64,000 bases of DNA. Source: Amoebidium appalachense (lineage: Eukaryota; Ichthyosporea). The position numbers and the translations under genes were made by a program. Shown one piece after another: positions 1-16,713 of the stretch; position 1 is the first letter of the stretch; each line of letters starts with the position of its first letter. The stretch lies in the NCBI GenBank assembly GCA_963693365.1, contig CAVNZM010000013.1, forward strand, positions 8,122,001-8,186,000, written 5' to 3'. The notes below the pieces were generated by a model, which worked only from the letters and a program-made list of their open reading frames with translations, ran no database searches and had not been told where the DNA came from.

Positions 1-530
1 CCGCCCCCCAGCACGCGCACATACACATCACACACACACCACAATCGGCACACACATGTCCGTATCTACATGCACACACTGAGAAAACTATGGAGCGCAC
101 GAAACTTCTAAACAAGGTCATCTGTGTTACACCTCTATTGGCACACACCCATAATCACATGCACACACCCAAAGCACATACGTGCTTATCTCACAGATAC
201 ACCCACATCACATACACAACCATATCACTGCACACACCCATACTATATGCATGCCTGTCACAGACACCCTCGTCACGCTTCCACCACATACATTTGCAAA
301 CACACTCGTCACATTCACGAATATCATGCCACATACACCCACATCACATTTACACCTATTTCGCATACACACCTTTTGCTACATACACACCCGATACTCC
401 ATACACATTCGCATCACATATACACCCATATCACATGCACACCCACACTGCATACAACTACTTCGTTCTAATAACCTCCCCCGCCCTTCAACACACACAC
501 ACAAACAAACACACACATGCACCCACAGTC
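1..530. repeat. CA-rich degenerate minisatellite
   Basis: The stretch is built from variants of short units such as CACATACACCCATATCA, with almost no G. Three overlapping His/Thr-rich frames run through it, as expected of a CA repeat and not of a gene. No host gene is visible here. Confidence 0.8.
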
Positions 531-610
531 TGATATGTACATTCCACGAGAAGACACTCCGAAGTTAAAGCTCGATCGGCATCGATGTACCTAACTTTAA
601 TCTCCAATGG

Positions 611-1015
611 TTACCTATCGTTATAGTTTGATCTCTGACCAGATTGATTTGAGGATTGGTCAATGTCTGGTTCTCGAATTCGATCGACATCTGGTGAAAA
701 AGGTTCTTTAATGAAAAACACATATCCTAATAAAGCATTTCCTGTGTGCGCGTCGCTAACACACAATGGTACCGCTCGATAGAGCAAAAAATTAGCTTTC
801 ATTTAAGTATAGGGTCGAGGGGTTTTCGATCGCTGCGATGGGTCGAAATTTACGAAAAACAGAAAGTAGTCTTCTCGTAGAAGGTACATATTAACTATTC
901 CCGCTTCCCACAGGTGATGGGCAGGATATGAATGCAGGCTGGCCGCCCGGGGCGTACCAAACAGCTGGAGCACGGCATTCCATGCAGACAGGTGCAGATT
1001 ATCCCCCAGAGGCAT
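611..1015 (-). pseudogene. Unidentified 134-codon frame with one in-frame stop
   Basis: Two minus-strand frames (1015-803 and 802-611) are the same reading frame separated by a single TAA. Composition is ordinary (mixed hydrophobic and charged, e.g. LLREDYFLFFVNF), unlike the repeat-derived frames around it. I do not recognise the family. It may be a decayed exon or a transposon fragment. No splice sites are convincing. Confidence 0.3.
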
Positions 1016-1632
1016 GGGTCAAGCTGTTTTGTTTCGTAGGCCTTTGCTTAGTGGGATGGTAGTGGCCCGGTGACAATATTCACAATGGTGCACACGCTAT
1101 ACCCATTGCATTTGTGTATTGGCTTGCTGTGCTTAGAGTGGGGAGCTTGAGAGCTGTGTGGATGTCCAGCTTACACTCTGGTCTTTCTCGGATCTTTCGT
1201 TTTCGTTGTGTTATCAGGAATGGAATGGGTCTCACAACAGTGATTGTTGAGGCATTGGATTTTGCTTGGTGCTGTGTGGTTTTCATTTGTTGGATCGACC
1301 TTGCTTGCATGTTTATTTCTTTTCTCTAGTTACTATGCGTGTTTTTGTTGGGCATGATGATGGGTGGTTGGCAGCTGGCGGATGTAAGGTTTTGCGGGTT
1401 CTGCTGATGGTGGTTTTATTCGTTTTTTATTGCCCACTTCCTTTTTTTCTTTCCTTCTTCATCCCCCCCCCCCCCCCTCGGAGTGGGGTGGGGGATGTGT
1501 GTGCCAATGTGCATGTGTGCGCATGTCAGGGTGGGCGGGCGGATGGGCACATGTGTATTCCTCGTACCCTCATGCATCACCACCTAACCCACCCACACAC
1601 ACACACACACAGGCACTAGTGGTGACGTCAGC

Positions 1633-2328
1633 ATGGACGAGCTACCCCCCCTCAAGCGGCCAGGTGGAGGGGCAGTGGGGACTGAGACGGACGAGGAGCT
1701 ATCAGGGCAGAGACAGTACATGCAGCAGACAACATATAACCACGAGACACAGACACTGGGCACTATATGCCGCCATGGCAAGGAGGCCAGGGATTGTAGC
1801 AAGTGTGGGGATAGCACGGTGTGCAAGCATGGCAGGGAGACACGTACGTGCAAGCGGTGCACAGAGCTGTGCATGCACTCCAACGAGCGTGCCAAGTGCA
1901 TGGCCTGCCGGCTGTCGTACATGTGTGAGCACGACAATGTGCGCCACTATTGCAGGGACTGTCATGGCCGGGGCTACTGCGACCACGGTAAGAAATTGCA
2001 GCATTGCCGGCTGTGTGGGGCCGGGGCATTGTGCCCACACGGTGAGGTCAAGGCGAGGTGTGGGGAGTGTGCACCGCAGAACTTCTGCATGCACGGGAAG
2101 AAGAGGGGCAAGTGTGATGTGTGCAACGAGATACCGGAGGTGGAGATTGAGCCTATTTTTATCGACACCACGGCAGGGGGCACACAGACACAGGAGGACA
2201 TGAGCATGGCCGGGTGTGTGCGCAAGAGGCGCATCACGATACTGGAGTGGGTGGATGAGGAGCCTGCTAGTGAGGAGAGGCTGCTCAATGAGTGGGCAGA
2301 CTGGCAGGCTACCCTGTGCATGTCGTGA
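1633..2328 (+). CDS. Protein with seven tandem Cys-x-His...Cys-x2-Cys repeats
   Basis: 231 aa. Residues about 40-165 hold seven consecutive units of 16-18 residues, each with the pattern C-x-H-x6-C-x2-C (units begin CRHGKEARDC, CKHGRETRTC, CMHSNERAKC, CEHDNVRHYC, CDHGKKLQHC, CPHGEVKARC, CMHGKKRGKC). Each unit has four potential zinc ligands. Similar CxHG...CxxC arrays occur in many algal and protist proteins, mostly uncharacterised; zinc binding is inferred, the partner is unknown. The C-terminal 65 residues are acidic with one basic patch (VRKRRI). The ATG follows a (CA)n tract ending in CAG, so the frame could instead be a 3' exon; it stays open upstream of the ATG. No intron is needed within the repeats. 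Confidence 0.7.
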   Translation: MDELPPLKRPGGGAVGTETDEELSGQRQYMQQTTYNHETQTLGTICRHGKEARDCSKCGDSTVCKHGRETRTCKRCTELCMHSNERAKCMACRLSYMCEHDNVRHYCRDCHGRGYCDHGKKLQHCRLCGAGALCPHGEVKARCGECAPQNFCMHGKKRGKCDVCNEIPEVEIEPIFIDTTAGGTQTQEDMSMAGCVRKRRITILEWVDEEPASEERLLNEWADWQATLCMS

Positions 2329-4440
2329 TCCATTGTCTTCGTTAAAGTCTTTTAGTTTTTATTATGGGCTTACGGCAAACTTGATTAGCTCCAGGAGGTT
2401 GCCGTTTTTTTTTCCCCCTCCGGTTTGTAATGGAGTGATGGTGTGTGTGCAGTCACCACCTGACGGATACTTGGCGTGACATGGCTATACACAGAAGCGT
2501 GGCCTGGGGTGCACATATAATGGTATGCTGAGAACATAAGAGGGCTTGTGTAGGGTGGGTTTTCTTACTCCCCTTCTTATGTTTTTGTTAGCCCCCCCTC
2601 CCCTTCAACCTGGGGGGGGCATGCGTGATAGTTGGGTAAGCATAACATAAAGCATCATTAATGCGTAACCATATGTGATTCCTACGTAGCAGTTGTATGA
2701 CTGCTTAGCAGACTTGATGTGATTCTAATCACACACCTCACTGTAATGTGTCCAAGGCACATGTGCCTCAAGAGTCTGACAAAGTTCATTACCAAACTAA
2801 TCTTGCCACATGACAGGCATGCATGAACGATGCAAAAGGTCGTCAGCCCACCCCTCCCTCTTCTAGCTGCTTCCCGGATGTGCGCCTCTCCTAATGAATC
2901 TCTTCCCTCGGATATCCACACTTCAACCCAAAATCCCCAAGTAGCCTCATACCCCCCCTCCCGAGTTCTCTTCCTTTTTAGAGATCTCCCGCGTCCCCAA
3001 GACCGTGGTCATATTGCAACTAATATTAGTACTAATAATGGAATGAACCATTCCATGACATCGTGCATGATCATGACTGGATCGATATCCGGACATCCGG
3101 AAATATTTGAAAAATGGTGCACATGGTACCGGTGGTAACGGTTATTGGTGGGGATTCTGGAGGGGTGCCCGGGAGAGCCTATGGCCTGGCGGCAGGGTCC
3201 GGCGGCTGTGTGTGTGTGTGACGTGTGTGTGTGTGTGTGTTGCAACTATAGGGGGGGGGGGGGGGGGGGGGGGGGGACGCTTTTGAGCAACACAGTTAAT
3301 TAGTATTAGGGTGATCAGTGGCACTGATCACCCGATTCTATAGCTGAACCTGTTGTCACAAGCGCGCTTAAGACCCAGGAGGGGTCCCGCAGGGGGCCGG
3401 GAGGGGAGGTGTTACTGCCAGCGTACATAATGCAGGGTTACCATATTGGGAAACTGTGCTTTAGCGGCGGGAAATCGACAAAGTAATAGATCCAGAAGAT
3501 TGGCAATGTTATGATATTTATTCGACAGTAGCGCTAGCAGTGTTTAAAAAATGAATAAAGCATGATATGATGCAAGAGTACCTCTAATACATTGCGCACC
3601 ACATTGACACTATAAACATAAATACATAATTGGGCACATAGGCGCACACAAAGATCACATATACAAGAGATCCCATATTATTTAAAAACTGCAGTGGTAC
3701 GGCATATTATCCAACGGTTGGTCACCGCCTGAATCACGGTGAAGTGTTGCCCATCAATCGTGTGTAGCATATACGTCACAATGACATGACCATGGTAAAC
3801 CCACAATAAAATAAAACCTACCATGTGAAGAACGTTTGTCCATTTACAACCCCTCCCCCCCCCCCCCCCCCCCCCCCCCCCGGGGGCCCCCTGCTCTCTC
3901 TCTCTCTCTCTCTCTCCCCCCCCCCCCCCCCCCCCTCCCCCCTTATCCCCCATTGCCCTTCTCCAAATTTCAATAACCCCACCAGCCCTATCACCATGCC
4001 CTCAATGTTACTGCTCGTGTGCGCGCCCACGTCATGAGTGCACTTTAGCTCTTTCAATCTGGGTGTGTGTGTGCGCGCTTGTGCGTGTGCGTGTGCGTGT
4101 GCGAATGTGACGGAGTGTCATGACTGTGTGCTTATAAGTGCAAGTGTTGATCGATATGATAGGCAGAAGCCATGACAAAATACATATCTGGCCAGACCTC
4201 GTAAACTTTGCCGCTTGAACCCCCTGCATAAAGTAAAATCCATCCATATAACAAACCCACACACGGGACATAAAAAAACAAGAATCCCGTTCACCAGCGT
4301 CACCACTGCCAACCACCACTAACTCGTCATCACACACCACACATAGAGCACATGCATCCCCCCCCCCCCCCCCCCCCTCCTTCCCCCTTCCTCCCCCCCC
4401 CTCTTCCCCTTCCTCCCCCCCCCCCCCCCCCCTCCCCCCC
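2329..4440. other. Spacer without a supported gene
   Basis: Contains a G/C-run hairpin (2593-2621), a 12-bp-arm palindrome (3309-3333), a TG run and poly-G tract (3206-3278), a CT/poly-C tract (3850-3946) and poly-C at 4357-4440. Frames here are proline- or glycine-rich products of these tracts. Confidence 0.6.
3309..3333. repeat. Perfect palindrome, 12-bp arms
   Basis: GGGTGATCAGTG and its exact reverse complement are separated by one G. No terminator, attachment site or gene end is evident beside it. Function unknown. Confidence 0.75.
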
Positions 4441-8315
<3,875 letters not shown>

Positions 8316-10922
8316 TTTTCTTCCACCGAGAAAAACTAGGCTGTTGGTGTCGGTTGACTTTTTGATCTCCAACACTATTTAGAAAAAGCGAATCCAGAAA
8401 AGTCGGGTTGGATTGCTTTTCAAGATCGGTCTTTGCTTTACTATTACACTGGTTAATTTGCCCTGTGCTCTAATCTTACACAAAAGCCTCTTGTCTCTCC
8501 TATACTTTCTTATTTTCTCGTGTTTCTGTATTTTCTCTTACACCTTCACACTCTCACTGTTGCATTGAGCCCACAAAGTGCTCACTTTTGCTTTTGCTGA
8601 GTTCGTGAGCCGCGGCTCAGTCCCGCTTTGGTGCGGCGACAGGTCTTCCCAGAGCCTTCAATCATAGCACCGTTTCATTGGTTCTATACAGTTTACAAAT
8701 TTAATATAAGTGATTAAAAGCATCTAAGATTTAAAGGTAGAGTGAGCCGCTTCACGTGGGGGCTAGAATTTAGAAATGCGACAAATCTGGAAGTTCTAAC
8801 TTGTCTTTAGAACGTTCTAAATTGTTCCGGTTCGCACAGGTATGATTTAGATAATTTAGAAACTCTACATTGTTTCTTGCTTTGTTTAATAAATAAATGT
8901 AAAAACTTAACAACGAGACTGTGATAAATATTTTATAAGCTTATAAATATGCATATTAATATTTTTTGCAAGGTTTTTAAATAAGTATCGCTGAAAACTT
9001 CATAACAAAACAGAAGACAGAAACTACAGCATAGCACAGGTATGCAAAAAACCCCTTTTGGACCAATGATCTTCAATAAGGTCATTGATTGGTCTAGACA
9101 AAATGCAGCCGACCAATCGTAAATCAGTTCAATATCTAGATTGGCTCCAGACATCTGGAAGACCCCCCCCCCCTCCCCCTTCTTCCAGATTGCGACATCT
9201 GGAAGAGGGGCATCCAGATTCTAGACCCCGATGGAATGCATTAAACTTAAAGCGATCGATCGGAGTGGACATGTTTTAACGCTAATTATCTAGATTCCCA
9301 TTATCTAAATTCTAGCCCCCCCGTAAAGCGGCTCAGTTTATCATGCATACGTATGTACCAGAAGTATTTCGATTGTGTAACGATCGAAGTGTGGAACTCC
9401 GCAGCCGCTGTCACGGCCCGAACTCCACTGACTCACGGTACGAGCTGCGCTGGCCATGGGGCACGACCGCCGGGTACACCTGAGCGCGTTTTCTTCAACG
9501 CGGCCACTCTCTTTCTTTCCTGTTCACCTCCGAGTCCGTGATTGACGCTAGCCCCCGCAACAAACGCAAAGAACCCCCCTCCCCGCCTCCCCCCCCCCCC
9601 CCCCCCCCCCCCCCCCAAATTTCTCCCCCCTCACCCCCACCTCCCTCCCCCTCCCCCCCCCTCCCCCTCCCCCTCCCCCCTCCCCCCTCCCCCCCCCCCC
9701 CCCCCCGGCCCCCCGCGGGCTTCCACCCACCTACCGTAGGTAGCTCTTACAGTACCAACATACACTCCAATCCGACCATCCACCTGCACACACGCACACA
9801 CAAAACAGCCACGCGCACATGCACAAAATCCGGAAACAGAAGCAAGCTTAATTTAAAAAAAACACGCACACCCGCTGTACAGGGATACGCGCACACAGGG
9901 GCGCGCACGCACAGCCACAAAGTGGTGCGTGCGCGAACATACACACACCTCACATACACACGTACTGGCACCCGGCTGTGGCACGCACGCACGCACCCAC
10001 TCATGCACGCACGCACGCACGCCGCACATGACCTATGTCTCATCACGGGTGATTTTATCACCGCTGGTTTTGCTTTTCGCTCTTGCACACACGTGCATTA
10101 CTCGTGAGTACTACTATCCTCCCCCCTCCCCGTCCTCCCCCGCGCCCCGCCCCTCTCCCCCCCTTGAACTAGTTCCTGTGTATTTGTCTCTATAGGCTAG
10201 TTCGAAGTTGCTGCCAGGTTGGTTGCTACAATAAGCATGCTACTTACAGATAGTAGGAGGGTTCAACAAGTGTCCGTCTGCTTTTCAAATACGCTTGTCA
10301 GGCGATTATGTCTCAGCAGGAATGGACAGAAGCATTTGCACTGTCAACACTTTTAGTCTAAGACTACATAGCCTTATCAGCTCACTATGTGATAAAAATG
10401 ATTTTGAAAATGTCTATTTATGTATGTAATCTATTTAACCGCACCGTCAACATCCCTAACCACTTTTTGTAGAGTGCAGCACTTCGAATCATGAAGTACA
10501 TGTCTACGGTTGTGTCCACAGTGAGGATTCGTTACCGAACCTCAACGTGAACTTAGGGAGTAGCGGTGGCTTCTTGAATGAGTGAAGGCTTTGTGTTGAA
10601 GCTAGTCTAATCTACTGTAAGAGCGAAGAGGGAGCAAGCGTCTTCTGAAGGAGGGATGCCATTGTGAGTGTGTGAGTATTGTGGGTGGCGTGGGTGGTGG
10701 TGGTGGGGTGGGGTGGGGAGTGATCCAGGACGTCGACGGTCTACCCGGGGCGGTGGTGGTGGTGCGTGCGTGCGTGCGTGCGTGAGTGAGTGCGTGCGTG
10801 CGTGCATGCGTGCATGCGTGGGTGCGTGGCACTGTGTGGGTGCGTGCGTATGTGCGTGCTTGCGTACGTGCACACGGTATGTGTGTGTGCGTGCGTGTGG
10901 GCATGTGTGCACGTGTGTGCAC

Positions 10923-10990
<68 letters not shown>

Positions 10991-11160
10991 CGCACGTTTG
11001 CACCGGTGGGGGAGGGAGGGAAAGGGGAGAGGCTCTAATAGATCGATCATCTTTTTTCTTTTCTTTTTTCTTTTTTTCGATTTTTTTACTTTTTATTAAG
11101 GTCATATTCAGCACCGATGCCTTTTGGTGGGTACCAGCGCCAAGAGACCTGCATGCCTGC
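8316..11160. other. Spacer with microsatellites, no supported gene
   Basis: AT-rich sequence to about 9350, then poly-C (9590-9706), CA/GCAC repeats (9780-10030), a TGCG/TG array (10760-10988) and a T-rich run (11050-11095). No frame shows coding composition or recognisable motifs. The interval may hold the stathmin-gene promoter and 5' UTR just above 8315. Confidence 0.5.
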
Positions 11161-11206
11161 TCTCTAGACTGAGCCCGTCAAACAGACATAGAGAGAGAGA
11201 GAGAGA

Positions 11207-11244
<38 letters not shown>

Positions 11245-11398
11245 GAGGGAGAGGGAGAGGGGGGGGGGGAGGGGAGACGGAAAGGGAGAGGGAGAGGGAG
11301 AGGGAGAGGGAGAGGGGGTGGGAGTGGGAGAGGGAGTGGGATAGGTATAGGGTGAGGGAGAGGAGAGGGAGGGGGAGAGGGAGAGAGGGAGGGGGGGG
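11161..11398. repeat. GA/poly-G purine tract, first part of a split tract
   Basis: Begins with (GA)n, then a poly-G run of about 30, then GAGGGA repeats. Its continuation lies at 15416-15495 and 24580-25083. The three LTR elements between and after these pieces were inserted into what was one purine tract of roughly 790 bp. Confidence 0.85.
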
Positions 11399-11878
11399 TG
11401 TAAACAACTGTACACATGAACTGTACATGTTTACTAAAGAATGTGATCTACTAGCACACGATTCGTGCTTTGTCATGAATATCACATAAATATTATGTCC
11501 GCACCAATAGGACTCACTCTGACCTAAGAATTGAACCATATATGAAACTATTGCTGCATACCACATAAACGAAGTGGACCAATAAGGGGTTTGCATAAAT
11601 AGGACAAAGGTCTGACTGGCTCGGACCGCACCAGAATCACGAATGGCATGTTGCCACCCGCGCTGGCCGCGGATGAACCAATCCTGGGCCTTGATCCAAA
11701 ACCTGGGGGCTATATAAAAAAGCCGTCCCAGTACGGGGATCACATCAGTGAAGTCTGAGACAGACTGAGTCGGCCCATAGTAAAAGCAACCTGGCCGCGT
11801 GTGCCTTTCTACCCGTTCTCTGTCTTTATTTTGATTCAGTTGTACTCTGCCTTATCCTAACTAGTCCAACTGTTTACA
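11399..11878 (+). repeat. 5' LTR of element A
   Basis: 480 bp, TG...CA ends inside 8-bp inverted termini (TGTAAACA/TGTTTACA). TATA-like GCTATATAAAA lies near 11711, so transcription probably starts in the last third of the LTR. Confidence 0.92.
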
Positions 11879-11879
11879 T

Positions 11880-11893
11880 TGGCGACCGCGCAG
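11880..11893 (+). promoter_or_regulatory. Primer-binding site of element A
   Basis: TGGCGACCGCGCAG starts two bases after the LTR. The first dozen bases recur at the same place in element B and after the solo LTR at 30847. The cognate tRNA was not identified. Confidence 0.6.
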
Positions 11894-12119
11894 TTCAAGA
11901 ATCTCGCATCCTTCGAATCTCACATCTTTCAATCAGTTCAAGAATCTCACATCAATCTTTCAATCAGCTCAAGAATCTCCCATGGCCGATCACAATCCTT
12001 TTTACCCCGATGATAGGCACATCTTTCCTTGTCCGGCTTAGAATATATACACCGACAAGTTTGAAGTGGCCAGCCCACCTACACGGAAAGAATTGAAAGC
12101 ATGTAAAACTTCTTTTGCT

Positions 12120-12400
12120 ACGACACATCAAAAATGTGAAGAAAAACGAATACACAACGAAACAACGAATACACGAACAAACGAATAAAGAATTGCTAAC
12201 GAAGCAATGAACCAACGAAAAACGAACCATCACGAATACACAATGAAATAAAGAATTAACGACAAGCGAATGCATAGAGGAAATACGAAATGAATGCAAC
12301 ACAAAACAAAACAAAGTAACGAAGTTATCAAACGACAAAAAACGAAAAACGAAAGCAAAATGAAATGGAAATACGAAAATGAAAGAACGAATGCACAACA
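12120..12400 (+). repeat. ACGAA/GAATA-rich low-complexity stretch
   Basis: Dense repeats of ACGAA, CGAAT and AACGA with irregular spacing. The reverse complement is at about 20575-20880 in element B. The motif continues thinly through the interior of both elements. No coding meaning is apparent. Confidence 0.7.
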
Positions 12401-13821
12401 CTGCTTGGGTTGCAATGCACACAGCCCCCTCTATGTTACGAAGAAAAGAAAACCGTTGCCCTTGCGTGCATTGCGCTATTGCACACTGTCATCGTGTCCA
12501 TGCCACCGCATGCACGCCCACACTCGCAAGCCAGATCATCATGATGCACGGCCACTTTCAGCACGAATGCATTTAAAGAAGAAGATAGTCGCTGTTCCTA
12601 TAGCATTGAGGACATAAGGTGCTGTGAAAGTAGTTTTGCATGCATGATTCGAATTTCTTGCTGTTTTCGAATACAGCATGCCCCATAGTTTAGCGCACAG
12701 GATGCACAACATGCGCATGAATGTATGCTGGCATGCCTAAACACATTACGAGCATATGCCTCATGTATGGCGGCCCTTCCTGGTGCCACGCCCTAACGAA
12801 TTTGCACTCTTGGTGCACAAAAGGCATGTAATAAAGTCGATGCAGAACTTTTGTTCATGCATGTGAAAAACAAAGAAGGTGTTGGGTACGAATTTTAAGG
12901 TGATTGCCCGTCAGTGGCAATACTGTGTAACATACCAATTACACTGTCAAGCCTTGCACTAGCTGCCGGCACACCCCCACCAGAACAAAAGAATGTGGTA
13001 TGGGCACCGCTCCCTCACAACCCCATCATACAGTGTCAGTATTTTGGCTAGAAGCCTTTCAGTTTCGAATTACGAATACCCTCCTTCACTACTGAAGAAA
13101 GTGACGTGGAAGACGAATACGAATACGAATGCAAGGTGTTGTTGACTAACACATCGGACCATCATGTGTACCTAGGCCCTGGTACGGAGGTGACCATGTT
13201 ATTCCCTTGCAATATGATGACACTGTAACAATTTAGCACGTGCATACCCCACCAATGGGCACATGCGGGAGACAACCCCACAAGCTACCTTATTGGGCAC
13301 CTCTGCTAAAACGAATATTCCTCTCACGAAGGAACAGAAGAATGCCACGAACACGAACCACACACTCACCAGGCAGCTACTTACATCTAATGTATGTAAG
13401 AAGTAGGGTGTGTGAACGGGGTAACTTCATGAACACCAACACGAAAGAAAGCACAGCACAAAGCAGTTCCACGAATACGAATGGTTTTGGTATTCCACAC
13501 AACGAACAGAACCTACAGTAGGGCCACCTACAAATGAAGCAGAGGATGGGGCACCATCCAGACCTGCACTGGAGGATATGAATGTTGGAGTGCAGACTTA
13601 CGCTCACTCCACAATATGTGTATGTTAGCTTTACAATTGGTTCCGTGTACACCGACACACGCTGACACTCGATCACCACATGCACATCTGCATAGTTGAG
13701 GAATGTTGCCAATTGTGTTTTGACTGCAAACGATTGGTTCACTGGTCCCAGAGATCTCTAAATGAAAGTAACCAATCCGATTAGCGCCTGGCATCCGGAT
13801 TACATTCCAGACTGCTGCCCC

Positions 13822-13956
13822 ACGGGTATATAAGCCACGTCTCTGCCAGGTGCAGACATGGAGTTCAGTCATGGAGTGCAGACATGGAGTTCAGACATGG
13901 AGTTCAGACATGGAGTTCAGACATGGAGTTCAGTCATGGAGTTCAGTCATGGAGTT
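13822..13956 (+). repeat. Internal TATA-like site and eight 13-bp repeats
   Basis: GGTATATAAGCC is followed about 25 bp later by eight units of ACATGGAGTTCAG (first base A or T). Each unit has an ATG. The block reads as a small frame but looks like a regulatory or structural repeat. Element B has lost it through a 462-bp deletion. Confidence 0.65.
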
Positions 13957-14935
13957 AACACACTGAAAGCAGTAAAAAAACGGGTCAGCGCCCAAGCGCG
14001 CCACGACGACCCTAGTCACAGCGGACTCTACTTCCAACAATGAAAACACGAAGCGCGCTCACGAAGTTGCTTACAAAAGAAAGGGCGACTGTGACGACTT
14101 TTCTTTTTAGGCCAAGCCTCCAGAAGAATGTATTATGCCTGGAATCCCCCTGCTCAACGAAAATGGCTGGCAAATGGGATACGAAAACTGCTCACGAATG
14201 GAAGCATGTGTTTTCTGAAGAAGGCTTGCTTTGCCTACCCTCTTCTTATGAATTATGAACCGGGTTTTTACTGGTTCTGACGGGCTGATATATTTCTTTA
14301 TGTCGCCCAACGAAGAACACCTGGGCATTTTTATTCATGTTTTTCCCAGCTCCGATGATGCAGGGTTAAAGCTGAAAGGAAAGAAGTGCTATTTGTTCAT
14401 GAAAGAAGTGGCTTTTCTGGCCATGGCGACTCGCCTTACAGTCTTAAGGTAGAACCGGGATAAGGAGCAGTGGCTAAGCCTTGAAGCTATCCACCACTAC
14501 CTGAGCTACGAAGTGACCTAAGGCTTGAGTTATATTCATTATCGAATGTTTGGTATGATCATTCATCCACACAACTAAATTACTCGCAATTGAAAACGAA
14601 TCTGCGGGAGTGTCCTAAAAAGGAAAATTCCCCAAAAAGGAAAATATTACTTCTACAGAAAAAGCCAAGCACAGAGACGAAGCGAAGAAATTGCACGCAC
14701 ACTCTGCAACAATCTTCGCCACGAAAATGAAATCACAGAAGAATACTGCATGAATTTGTGTTTTGGCAAATGAAGAAGTGCTCATAGACGTGCACAACAC
14801 TATTCAACCGTCCTTGCTCTGTTCTGCCCAGCAGCTCGGCGCACAGGAATTCTCGCTGAAGGTTGTTTATCGCCTCACATCAGCCTGGTGGTTTGCTTGT
14901 CTAACGACACCACCAGGCTCCCGACAAGGGGGGAG

Positions 14936-15415
14936 TGTAAACAACTGTACACATGAACTGTACATGTTTACTAAAGAATGTGATCTACTAGCACACGATT
15001 CGTGCTTTGTCATGAATATCACATAAATATTATGTCCGCACCAATAGGACTCACTCTGACCTAAGAATTGAACCATATATGAAACTATTGCTGCATACCA
15101 CATAAACGAAGTGGACCAATAAGGGGTTTGCATAAATAGGACAAAGGTCTGACTGGCTCGGACCGCACCAGAATCACGAATGGCATGTTGCCACCCGCGC
15201 TGGCCGCGGATGAACCAATCCTGGGCCTTGATCCAAAACCTGGGGGCTATATAACAAAGCCGTCCCAGTACGGGGATCACATCAGTGAAGTCTGAGACAG
15301 ACTGAGTCGGCCCATAGTAAAAGCAACCTGGCCGCGTGTGCCTTTCTACCCGTTCTCTGTCTTTATTTTGATTCAGTTGTACTCTGCCTTATCCTAACTA
15401 GTCCAACTGTTTACA
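14936..15415 (+). repeat. 3' LTR of element A
   Basis: 480 bp, essentially identical to the 5' LTR, directly preceded by the polypurine run at 14926-14935 and followed by the GGGGG target duplication. Confidence 0.92.
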
Positions 15416-15495
15416 GGGGGGGGGGGGGGGGGGGGGGGGGGAGAGAGAGAGAGAGATAATCGAGTCAAGAAAGAGAGAGAGGGGATGGGGGAAAG

Positions 15496-16203
15496 TTTTA
15501 TTTTGTGTGGGTAAACGGAGAAGCAGAGAGCACAGATGGGTGTTATGATATACACAACACAGAGACACACGGGAAAAACACAATCGGAGAGGAGGAACGA
15601 TTTCTGGAACCATAGGAAATGAATACGACTGCTTATGATTTATTTCAAGATGAGGTCCCTTTTATACTTGGGAATGTGAAACGATAAACCAATCAAAAGA
15701 ACGAAAACTATGAGTGTAAAATATATCGTTTAAAATGTCTGTCGACACATAGAATATAAAACTCAATCCTCTAATGAAAGAAACTTCTAATAAAAGCACG
15801 GAAACATTTAACAAAATGAAACCACTTATGTAACTATTAATTCATAACATACATTTATACATGTTCTTATCATAACACGTCTAAATATAATTATTCCTAA
15901 TAGTTGAAGAACATAGCACAATGCTACGTCGTGGGAAAGGAATGAGAAAGGAATGTAAGTTACTATATTTGGGAAAATACAAACGAGATATGATTGGATG
16001 ACATATATAGATTTTGACACAAACGACAATACGTGTGCGCGAGCTAAGTATGTCGATACGTACACAGATCTAAGATGTCGTGTACACGGAAACGGAAAAG
16101 AAAGAAAGAAATGAAGAAAGGAAAAGGAAACAAACTACAACAACTAATAAATAAATACAAAACTCAACTTCTAAGTCTTGCTGAGAATCAAGTGAAGATG
16201 ACA
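15496..16203 (-). repeat. 3' LTR of copia-1
   Basis: 708 bp. On the minus strand it starts TGTCATCTTCACTTG directly after the purine run GAGTGGGGA (16204-16212). Its final TG/CA dinucleotide is mutated (TTTTATT where the other LTR has TGTTATT). Confidence 0.9.
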
Positions 16204-16677
16204 TCCCCACTCAAGGGTTGGAAGTTGGGTTCTCGTGAAGTTTGTTGATGTGACTGTTGATGTTAATACTGTCACACATGAAGAAGCAGGTGCCGTGAAG
16301 TCACAGTCAAGTTTCCCCACTCGAGAAGACAATTGGAGAAGACTTGGAGGTGCAAGCCGGGGAAGAAAACCAAAACGGAAGAAGCACACAACGACGGTTG
16401 CCTCTGAAGACTCGGAAGATGACGGTAGCCAATGACGATATATAAATATATATAGAAGAAACAACTAGTGTATGTGTGACGTGTTGGTGTCTAATGATTT
16501 ATACATTATGATGGTATATAAATAAACGACGGATGGTGGAGAAGAAATCCCCACTGAAGATGCACACACTGAAGATCGAAGAAGACAGCAGTAGACTTTC
16601 GTTGGGAGGTGTCTCTACACGGTGATGTGTAGACCACTGGCCAGGGCCCCAACCTACTTGAAGACCACTGTAGATGA

Positions 16678-16712
<35 letters not shown>

Positions 16713-16713
16713 C

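Larger units (their letters stand above)
11399..15415 (+). mobile_element. LTR element A, non-coding, full length
   Basis: 4,017 bp between 480-bp LTRs that begin TGTAAACA, end TGTTTACA and show only about one difference (ATATAAAAAAG against ATATAACAAAG). Flanked by GGGGG on both sides (the purine tract). A primer-site-like TGGCGACCGCGCAG follows the 5' LTR and a purine run AAGGGGGGAG precedes the 3' LTR. The 3,057-bp interior has no gag or pol: its longest frames are under 160 codons and unconserved. It is a LARD/TRIM-like non-autonomous element that must use enzymes supplied in trans. The source of the enzymes is not visible; the copia elements here have different LTR ends. Confidence 0.9.

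Noticed and set aside
2593-2621. G/C hairpin as a transcription terminator
   Set aside because: Bacterial-type terminators are not expected here, and the arms are simple G and C runs common throughout the window.
11108-11743. Frame beginning MIPVLGRLFYIAPRF, found in several places
   Set aside because: It is the antisense of the LTR and recurs wherever the LTR does; no family, no conservation beyond DNA identity.
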